From CAYLSO01 sp964386525 (GTDB lineage Bacteria > Eisenbacteria > RBG-16-71-46 > DASYSL01): 5,056 bases of DNA. The notes under the pieces were generated by a model, which made no database searches, was not told the origin of the DNA, and saw only the letters and a program-made list of their open reading frames with translations. The translations under genes were made by a program, and so were the position numbers. Shown here in pieces: positions 1-4,579 of the stretch (the stretch's first letter is position 1; every line of letters begins with the position of its first letter). The DNA is taken from assembly GCA_964386525.1 (NCBI GenBank), contig CAYLSO010000139.1:1-5056 (forward strand), given 5' to 3'.

Positions 1-424
1 CCCGCCCCAGGAGCCAGGCGCTCAGGCCGTTCACGACGATGCCGAGCGAAGCCACGGTGATCACCGTGGCCCCCGCCACCGGCGCGGGCTGGCGGAGGCG
101 CTGGACCGCTTCCAGGGTGACCGCGCCGACCGCGATCAGGAGCACCACGGCGTTGGCCAGAGCCGCCAGGATGGTCGAGCGGCGCAGGCCATAGGTGCGG
201 CGCGCGCTCGGCGCCCGCCGGGCCAGGAGGACGGCCCCCCAGCCGAGCAGCAGACCCAGCACGTCGCCGAGGTTGTGCCCGGCGTCCGAGAGTAGCGCGA
301 GTGAGCCGGATCGGAACCCGAACACGACCTCGAAGACGATGAAGGCGACATTGAGCCCCGCGGCCACCAGGAACGCAGTGCGGACGCTGCCCTGCGCAGG
401 CAGATGAGTGTGGTCATGCGCCAT
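1..424 (-). CDS. Cation diffusion facilitator (CzcD/ZitB-type) exporter, N-terminal 141 residues, truncated by window edge
   Basis: This is the start of a CDF-family inner-membrane antiporter, which typically exports Zn2+ (or Cd2+, Co2+) from the cytoplasm in exchange for protons. The start ATG (424-422) has a GAGG ribosome-binding site (433-430) five bases upstream. The N-terminus is short and His-rich (MAHDHTHL). TM1 spans about residues 15-36. TM2 carries the family signature SDAGHNLGDVLGLLLGW, with H50 and D54 as the expected HxxxD half of the transport site. The following RRTYGLRRSTILAALANAVVLL (residues 75-96) matches the conserved CDF loop and TM3, and TM4 is near residues 117-140. The second HxxxD and the cytoplasmic domain lie outside the window; full-length family members have about 300 residues. 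It starts 22 bases after the permease stop, so it is probably the distal gene of the metal operon. The family call is secure; the metal is inferred. Confidence 0.93.
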   Translation of the reverse strand, partial: MAHDHTHLPAQGSVRTAFLVAAGLNVAFIVFEVVFGFRSGSLALLSDAGHNLGDVLGLLLGWGAVLLARRAPSARRTYGLRRSTILAALANAVVLLIAVGAVTLEAVQRLRQPAPVAGATVITVASLGIVVNGLSAWLLGR

Positions 425-446
425 GAAGACCTCGCTCCCCAGTGGC

Positions 447-1313
447 CTAGCTTTGCTCCTTCGGGGTCCTCAGTGAGCGGCCCTGCACTGTGCCACGGCG
501 CAGGCTCAACGCCACGCCAAGAACGACCAGAAGCATCGTCATCGAGACCAGGATGCTGGGAGTCGCCGGCAGGTCGAATTGGATCGAACCGAGCAGGCCC
601 AGGAAGCTTCCGAGAAACCCGAACGCCCAACCGATGGCGAGGGCCTTGCCGGTCCGCTGCGTCGCCATGAGCCCCGCCACTGCCGGGATCACGAGGAAGC
701 CGAACACCAGCAGAACGCCGGTGATCTGAACGCTCCAGGTGACGACAAGGCCGAACATCGCGTAGAAGACAAAGTCCCACCAGAACACTCTGCGACCACG
801 GGCTTCAGCGCCTTGCGGGTCGGTCGTGATTTCGAAGAAGGGCTTGCGCAGCAGAAAGTGCGCGAAGCTGACCGCGATGTAAAGCAGGGCGACCTTGAAC
901 ACGCGCCACGGGTCCACTGTGAACAGGCTGCCTACCAGCGTCTCCTTGAGGTGTTCGGGCCCCGAGGGACTCTTCTCGAGCACGAGGAATACCGCGGCCT
1001 GCGCAGTGGCGAAGACAATGCCGATGAACGCCTCCATCGGTACGTTGCGCTGCTGCCCTCGCAGCCAGGCGAAGAGGGCTGCACCCACGAAGGTCATGCC
1101 CAGCGCGATGAGATAGGTGAGGAACTCGTTCTCGTGAACGTTGAGGACCAGTGCCACGGCCACGCCCAAAGCCGCCATCTGCGCCAGTGCCAGGTCCACG
1201 AAGATCACGCCGCGTCGCACGATGTGGAAACCCAGGTAGGCATGGATGCCCGCGATGATGAGGCTCGCGACCAGTGCGATTTGGAAGAACGGGAGTCCGA
1301 GGGCGGCCGTCAT
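447..1313 (-). CDS. Metal (zinc-type) ABC transporter permease, ABC-3 / ZnuB-like family
   Basis: This is an integral inner-membrane permease of 288 residues, a normal length for the ABC-3 family, which forms the channel of Zn/Mn/Fe ABC importers. About eight hydrophobic segments are visible (roughly residues 7-29, 36-58, 62-84, 93-112, 138-155, 178-216, 223-243 and 249-271). Two family motifs are clear: RRGVIFVDLALAQMAALG (33-50) and GVLLVFGFLVIPAVAG (199-214). I chose the ATG at 1313 because GGAGG (1325-1321) sits seven bases upstream. It also overlaps the TGA of the binding-protein gene in an ATGA, which implies translational coupling. An in-frame ATG 35 codons earlier would add an Arg-rich, non-membrane stretch overlapping the upstream gene, so it is rejected. 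The binding protein is encoded just upstream but no ATPase gene is present in the window. The family is certain; zinc is the likeliest substrate by context. Confidence 0.95.
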   Translation of the reverse strand: MTAALGLPFFQIALVASLIIAGIHAYLGFHIVRRGVIFVDLALAQMAALGVAVALVLNVHENEFLTYLIALGMTFVGAALFAWLRGQQRNVPMEAFIGIVFATAQAAVFLVLEKSPSGPEHLKETLVGSLFTVDPWRVFKVALLYIAVSFAHFLLRKPFFEITTDPQGAEARGRRVFWWDFVFYAMFGLVVTWSVQITGVLLVFGFLVIPAVAGLMATQRTGKALAIGWAFGFLGSFLGLLGSIQFDLPATPSILVSMTMLLVVLGVALSLRRGTVQGRSLRTPKEQS

Positions 1314-1325
1314 GGCTTCACCTCC
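1310..1325 (-). promoter_or_regulatory. Ribosome-binding site and ATGA start/stop overlap fixing the permease start
   Basis: GGAGG at 1325-1321, extended to GGAGGTGA, lies inside the last codons of the binding-protein gene, seven bases before the permease ATG (1313-1311). The TGA of the binding protein (1312-1310) overlaps that ATG, so terminating ribosomes can restart on the permease. Confidence 0.85.
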
Positions 1326-2236
1326 GCCTCTGCGCCCGGTGCGACGCTGGCGCCCGACAGCAGTCTCGCGACCTGCTCGATGTGGGCGAGGTAGCTTCCG
1401 GCCTGTGGGCTCTCGCACGACGGCGCGACCTTGACCATCCGCAATCCGGTCTGGCGGGCCAGGAACTTGCCCGCGTCATCGGAGAAGTACGTCTCCTGCA
1501 GCAGCAGCGGCACCTTGCGCTCCTTGGCGATTCGGACCAACGCGGCCAGGTGCTTCGCCGTTGGCGGGATCCCAGGGACCGGTTCGGCGGTCCCCACGAT
1601 GTCGAGTCCGAACGCGTGGGTGAAGTAGACCCATGACGCGTGGTAGGTGAACAGCGTCCTGGCCGGCAGGTTCGCGAGCATTTGCTGGCCTCGCGTGCGG
1701 CACGCCGCGGCCTCCTTGGCAAAGGTCTCGGCTCGTGCAGCGTAGGCGTCAGCATGCGCAGGGTCGAGCCGGCCGAGCTCCCCGGCGATCTCCTGCGCCA
1801 CGATGGCGCCGTTGCGCGGATCGAGCCAGTAGTGCGGGTTGCCGAGCGGATGCACGTCGCCCATGGAGGCGTTTACCTGTGTGGGCTTCTCCAGCGGCGT
1901 GATGCCCCGGCCGCAATCGAGAACCTGCAGCTTCGCGTTGCGCGAGCCGTCGATGATTCCGTCTGCCCACTGGTCGAGCCCGAGCCCGACCTTGAGGTAG
2001 AGGTCGGCCTTCGCGACGCGCACCATGTACGAGGGCAGGACTTCGACGCGGTGAACGTCGGTGTTGGGGCGGGCGATGGCGAAGACCTCGACCTGATCAC
2101 CCCCCACGGAACTGGCGATCGAGGCAAGGTCCGTGATCGAGGCGGCGATGCGAAGCTTCGCTGCTGCAGCGCCAGGCCCGGTGGCGAGCCCGAGGACCGC
2201 CGTGAACGCAACCCATGCTTGCAAGGATGTTCTCAT
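1310..2236 (-). CDS. Periplasmic metal-binding protein of an ABC importer, ZnuA/TroA-like (cluster A-I)
   Basis: This 308-residue exported solute-binding protein captures a divalent metal, probably Zn2+ (or Mn2+), in the periplasm and passes it to the ZnuB-like permease encoded immediately downstream. Residues 1-26 form a signal peptide ending AAAA, and KLRIAASITDL begins the mature fold. The three expected His ligands are visible: H62 in NTDVHRVE, H135 in GNPHYWLDP and H199 in FTYHASWVYF. E248 in LLLQETYF is the conserved acidic residue of lobe two. The usual late Asp ligand (a DPLG-like motif before the tYl helix) is not seen; the region reads VAPSCESPQAGSYL (270-283). There is no long His-rich loop as in enterobacterial ZnuA, only the short GDVHPLGNPHYW. 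A GGGGAG ribosome-binding site (2249-2244) lies seven bases before the ATG and overlaps the stop codon of the upstream barrel gene. Its own stop overlaps the permease start. Confidence 0.95.
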   Translation of the reverse strand: MRTSLQAWVAFTAVLGLATGPGAAAAKLRIAASITDLASIASSVGGDQVEVFAIARPNTDVHRVEVLPSYMVRVAKADLYLKVGLGLDQWADGIIDGSRNAKLQVLDCGRGITPLEKPTQVNASMGDVHPLGNPHYWLDPRNGAIVAQEIAGELGRLDPAHADAYAARAETFAKEAAACRTRGQQMLANLPARTLFTYHASWVYFTHAFGLDIVGTAEPVPGIPPTAKHLAALVRIAKERKVPLLLQETYFSDDAGKFLARQTGLRMVKVAPSCESPQAGSYLAHIEQVARLLSGASVAPGAEAEVKP

Positions 2237-2248
2237 CGGTTCGCTCCC

Positions 2249-3397
2249 CTAGAACTGGTGGGCCTTGTGCGGGCCCATCGAAAAGATGACGCGCAGCGTG
2301 ACCGTGTCCTCGACCTGCGGACTCCCCGCAGTGCCGGGCGGCGAGCCGGGCACGAAGTGGCTCCAGTCGAGGCGGAAGGACGTGGTCTCCTCCATCAGCG
2401 AGAGGCCCACGAATGCGCCGAAGGCCTGGTCCCAGGTCCGGTCCGCCGACGGTTGCTGGTAGCGCTCGTAGGAAAGCCCGGCGTCGTAGCGCGGGCTGAA
2501 GTTGTAGTCGGCATACGCATAGCCGCCGACGGGGCGCACCGTAGTGCTCGTGTACCGCGCCGCGGTCGAATCCCATCCCGCGGTCTGGCGGTCGAGTCCG
2601 AGCACCTCCGCCTGCACGAGCAGGTAGGAGTGCGGCGCAGTCCACAGCTTGAGCTTGGCCGCCGCGTCGTAGACGTAGGTGCGTGTCCCGGCCGCGACGT
2701 TGTTCGTGCCCCCGGTCCCCGAGAGGGCGATCTCGTAGCCCGACCGGTCCCCGATCTGCCCGAAGCCGCTCAGCAGGCCGACGAACGCGGGTCGGGTCTC
2801 GTCCGGGCGATCACCCGTCTCCGCGCTGGCGACGAGAGGGTCGTTCGAGGCGCCGCTCGGATCGCGCGGGATGCGGAAGGTGTCGCCCTGGAGCCAGTCT
2901 CCCGAGGCGGTCAGCGAGAAGGCTCCCGGCAGCGGGACCCGCCCCGAGACCGAGACGCCGATCTCGTCGAACGACTCCTCGCCGGGGAGATAGGCCGCGA
3001 GGACACGGGGCCGCTCGGCGAAGGGCACAGTGTGCATGTGCATGGGGTTCACCTTCCCAAAGCCCACGCGGTACTTGCCGCCCTTGACCTGGAGACCCCC
3101 GGGGAGGCCCCGCAGAAGCGTGAAGTAGCCTTCCTCGAGCGAGAACCCGTCCGGCGCGAGCGAGGTGATGACGTACCCCTTCGCGTAGGGGTTGAGGTAG
3201 GCGTCGAACACCATCTCGACCTCGCCTTGGTTGAGCGTCACGCGCTTCGGGGATGCGTCGAAGGCGTCGTTCGTCCAACGCATGAAGGGTTGGCCGAGGA
3301 CGGAGATGTCGGGATTGGCGGGGCCGGCGCGCGACGGCACGGGACCCAGCACGGCCAGCAGGACGAGGACAGCGGTCGGCAAGACATGCCTGTGCAT
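2249..3397 (-). CDS. Outer-membrane beta-barrel protein linked to zinc uptake
   Basis: This encodes a 382-residue exported protein with the look of an outer-membrane beta-barrel. Residues 1-24 are a signal peptide (MHRH, a hydrophobic core, then SRA before GPANPD). The body alternates aromatic and small or charged residues in short strands, for example AYADYNFSPRYDAGLSYERY (294-313), FVGLSLMEETTSFRLDWSHF and TVTLRVIFSMG. The chain ends in Phe, the normal barrel-assembly signal. GKYRVGFGKVNPMHMHTVPF (107-126) followed by RPRV, GEE and PLP resembles the zinc-associated outer-membrane proteins often found beside ZnuA-like genes; I recognise this only by pattern. His residues cluster at H120/H122 and in the C-terminal GPHKAHQF. 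No TonB box or plug domain is evident, so it is more porin-like than TonB receptor-like. GAGGGGA (3411-3405) sits seven bases before the ATG. The binding-protein gene follows after 12 bases, so it is co-transcribed. A role in metal passage is inferred. Confidence 0.7.
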   Translation of the reverse strand: MHRHVLPTAVLVLLAVLGPVPSRAGPANPDISVLGQPFMRWTNDAFDASPKRVTLNQGEVEMVFDAYLNPYAKGYVITSLAPDGFSLEEGYFTLLRGLPGGLQVKGGKYRVGFGKVNPMHMHTVPFAERPRVLAAYLPGEESFDEIGVSVSGRVPLPGAFSLTASGDWLQGDTFRIPRDPSGASNDPLVASAETGDRPDETRPAFVGLLSGFGQIGDRSGYEIALSGTGGTNNVAAGTRTYVYDAAAKLKLWTAPHSYLLVQAEVLGLDRQTAGWDSTAARYTSTTVRPVGGYAYADYNFSPRYDAGLSYERYQQPSADRTWDQAFGAFVGLSLMEETTSFRLDWSHFVPGSPPGTAGSPQVEDTVTLRVIFSMGPHKAHQF

Positions 3398-3450
3398 GGT
3401 GGAGTCCCCTCAAAGTGCTTGGGTGCGTGGAGCGAACCATCGCCGGGGGC

Positions 3451-3468
3451 GCAGGGGGTATCCCCTGC
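3451..3468. promoter_or_regulatory. Strong 18-base dyad upstream of the outer-membrane protein gene
   Basis: The arms GCAGGGG (3451-3457) and CCCCTGC (3462-3468) are perfectly complementary around a GTAT centre. It lies about 54 bases before the barrel-gene ATG and 65 bases after the preceding stop. It could be an operator, such as one for a Zur-like regulator, although it does not match the AT-rich proteobacterial Zur box. It could instead be an RNA hairpin in the leader. No T-tract follows, so it is not an ordinary terminator. Confidence 0.4.
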
Positions 3469-3503
3469 ATGGGTACGACGTAGGTCGCCTCGGGCGAACG
3501 GCA

Positions 3504-3517
3504 GCGCCGAAAGGCGC
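3504..3517. other. Small GC hairpin after the DUF2946-like gene
   Basis: GCGCC and GGCGC flank a four-base loop (GAAA on plus, TTTC on minus). The hairpin begins 15 bases after the stop codon of the small His/Cys gene. It has the position of an attenuating hairpin, but the stem is only five pairs and no T-run follows on the minus strand, so termination here would be weak at best. Confidence 0.25.
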
Positions 3518-3532
3518 AACTGTCGAGGAGGA

Positions 3533-3823
3533 CTAGAGAGAAGGCGGAGAGCGACTCGAAGCGGAAGCGGGACGGGGAGCGACAGGCGCGGGGAGTGGTG
3601 CGACGACGATGCGCTCAGAGGGGACCACAGGTGCGCTGCCAGCGGTGACGCCGGTGGTCGTCGCAGGTGCGTGGCTCAGACTGCAAATCACGCAGGAGTG
3701 CGAGCCGTCCTCGCGAGCGTGGTGATGCAGGGCCCCGGCCACCAGCGCAAGCCACAAGATGGCTGCGGGCAGCACGGCGAGCCCGCGAAGCAAGCGGCGC
3801 AGTTTCATCGGAGGCGTGGTCAT
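3533..3823 (-). CDS. Small His/Cys-rich membrane-anchored or exported protein, DUF2946-like
   Basis: This is a 96-residue protein. Its N-terminus is basic (MKLRRLLRG, 6-14) followed by one hydrophobic segment (about 15-32), so it is either a signal peptide or a single anchor with the rest in the periplasm. Directly after it come HHH (33-35), H42, a C44-V-I-C47 pair and H51, an arrangement like the DUF2946 family of small proteins found near metal-uptake and metal-resistance genes. The C-terminal half is Pro/Ala/Ser-rich and probably disordered. The ATG at 3823 is preferred over the one at 3808 because GAGGG (3837-3833) lies nine bases upstream of the former, while the latter has no purine-rich stretch. 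It sits between the OsmC gene and the outer-membrane protein gene on the same strand. Metal or copper/zinc binding is plausible from the ligands but not shown; family assignment is tentative. Confidence 0.55.
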   Translation of the reverse strand: MTTPPMKLRRLLRGLAVLPAAILWLALVAGALHHHAREDGSHSCVICSLSHAPATTTGVTAGSAPVVPSERIVVAPLPAPVAPRPASASSRSPPSL

Positions 3824-3839
3824 GCGCGGCGTCCCTCGA

Positions 3840-3874
3840 ACCCAGAGAATGCAGGGTTGCTGGGTCTCCGTCAA
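3840..3874 (-). promoter_or_regulatory. Candidate sigma70-type promoter with overlapping dyad, upstream of the DUF2946-like gene
   Basis: On the minus strand TTGACG (3874-3869) and CATTCT (3851-3846) are separated by 17 bases. The first is close to a -35 consensus; the second is a weak -10. The inverted repeat ACCCAG (3840-3845) / CTGGGT (3860-3865), with a 14-base spacer, covers the spacer and the -10, where a repressor would block transcription. The predicted start would fall at about 3839, giving a leader of only about 16 bases that barely includes the ribosome-binding site. Confidence 0.35.
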
Positions 3875-3918
3875 GCCTGGGGATGCGCGTGGGCCGTGCC
3901 GCCGGGCAGGAAGCGCCT

Positions 3919-4317
3919 TCACGCGTCCGTCACGGTCGTGACCTCGAACTTCGGCGGAGCCTCCATGTGCTTCTTCACCGCGCACCGTTCGGCCGAACGG
4001 ATCAGGGCCGCGTGGTACTTCTCGGGGAAGCTGGACGGCACGTGGATGTCCAGGCCGATGGTGGCGACCATGCCTGTCGCCCGGTCGACCTCCAGGCGCT
4101 GCACGATCCGGATGTCGTCGGTGGGCAGTTGGCGCTGCCGGCAGAAGCCCAGCACGTAGATCCCCGCGCAAGTGCCGATCGAGGCCAGGAACGTCGCGAA
4201 CGGCGTCGGGGCGGAGCCTTCACCCCCTCCCTGAGGCGGCTGGTCCGTCTGCACGGTGTAGGAGCCGAACTTCGCGTCAACGCGGGCGCCGCCCGGGAAG
4301 CTGATCACCATCTCCAT
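3919..4317 (-). CDS. OsmC/Ohr-family thiol protein
   Basis: This 132-residue cytoplasmic protein belongs to the OsmC/Ohr superfamily, whose studied members reduce organic hydroperoxides with a reactive cysteine pair. The core shows the family signatures: GEGSAPTPFATFLASIGTCAG with C50 at the start of the central helix, and ERCAVKKHMEAPPKFEV with C112 near the end. The 62-residue spacing fits the OsmC redox pair; an extra Cys is present at C59. The central strand MVATIGLDIHVPSSFP is also typical. The ATG at 4317 is chosen because AAAGGA (4330-4325) lies seven bases upstream; a longer in-frame start at 4497 would add 60 residues unlike any OsmC. The divergent YhfA-type subgroup fits at least as well as classical OsmC, so peroxidase activity is not assured. 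It lies 95 bases upstream of the DUF2946-like gene on the same strand. The family call is firm; its substrate and link to metal handling are unknown. Confidence 0.92.
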   Translation of the reverse strand: MEMVISFPGGARVDAKFGSYTVQTDQPPQGGGEGSAPTPFATFLASIGTCAGIYVLGFCRQRQLPTDDIRIVQRLEVDRATGMVATIGLDIHVPSSFPEKYHAALIRSAERCAVKKHMEAPPKFEVTTVTDA

Positions 4318-4579
4318 GGGAAAGTCCTTTCGGTCGGATGAGCGGACATGTCTTCGTGTTCCTGCCCAGGGGACACCGGCCCGGTCAAAATGGATGCGCA
4401 GCGGCGGGCCCGGCTGGCGCAGGTCAGCAGGGCCTCTTGCGAAGCTGACCGACGGGCTCGCGCGGGCGGAAGCAGAGCATCTCGCGAGCTCACCCACTGG
4501 TACGGCGCCGCCGCTTCAGTTGATCGGCCCGCCCAGCCCTGACCCGCACCGAGCCAGGGTGCCGCGGTGAAGCCCTCGC
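4318..4579. other. Intergenic gap with no gene; one 7-bp dyad
   Basis: This stretch separates the stop of the repeat protein from the OsmC start. Open frames through it lack family features or are upstream extensions of OsmC. It contains GGTCAGC (4422-4428) and GCTGACC (4444-4450), a perfect 7-bp inverted repeat with a 15-base spacer. No T-tract follows on either strand, so it is not a standard terminator. A TTGACC at 4388-4383 on the minus strand could be a -35 element, but I see no matching -10. Confidence 0.4.

Noticed and set aside
136..780. Minus-strand frame of 214 codons overlapping the permease end and CDF start
   Set aside because: It is a shifted frame of the CDF and permease genes. 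The true CDF frame carries the SDAGHNLGD motif and its own ribosome-binding site.
579..1394. Open frame of 271 codons on the plus strand
   Set aside because: It is antisense to the ABC-3 permease, whose family motifs and ribosome-binding site are clear. The product is a His/Glu/Arg-rich mixture without recognisable features.
2811..3470. Minus-strand frame of 219 codons over the barrel gene
   Set aside because: It is a shifted frame with Arg/Pro-rich low-complexity content, no ribosome-binding site, and it conflicts with the signal-peptide-bearing barrel frame.
1640..4159. Open frame of 839 codons on the plus strand
   Set aside because: It runs antisense through four well-supported minus-strand genes, is very rich in Arg, Gly, Val and Glu, and shows no domain. 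GC-rich DNA commonly leaves such antisense frames open.
4318..4497. 60-residue N-terminal extension of OsmC
   Set aside because: The AAAGGA ribosome-binding site seven bases before the ATG at 4317, and the normal OsmC N-terminus from there, decide for the shorter protein.
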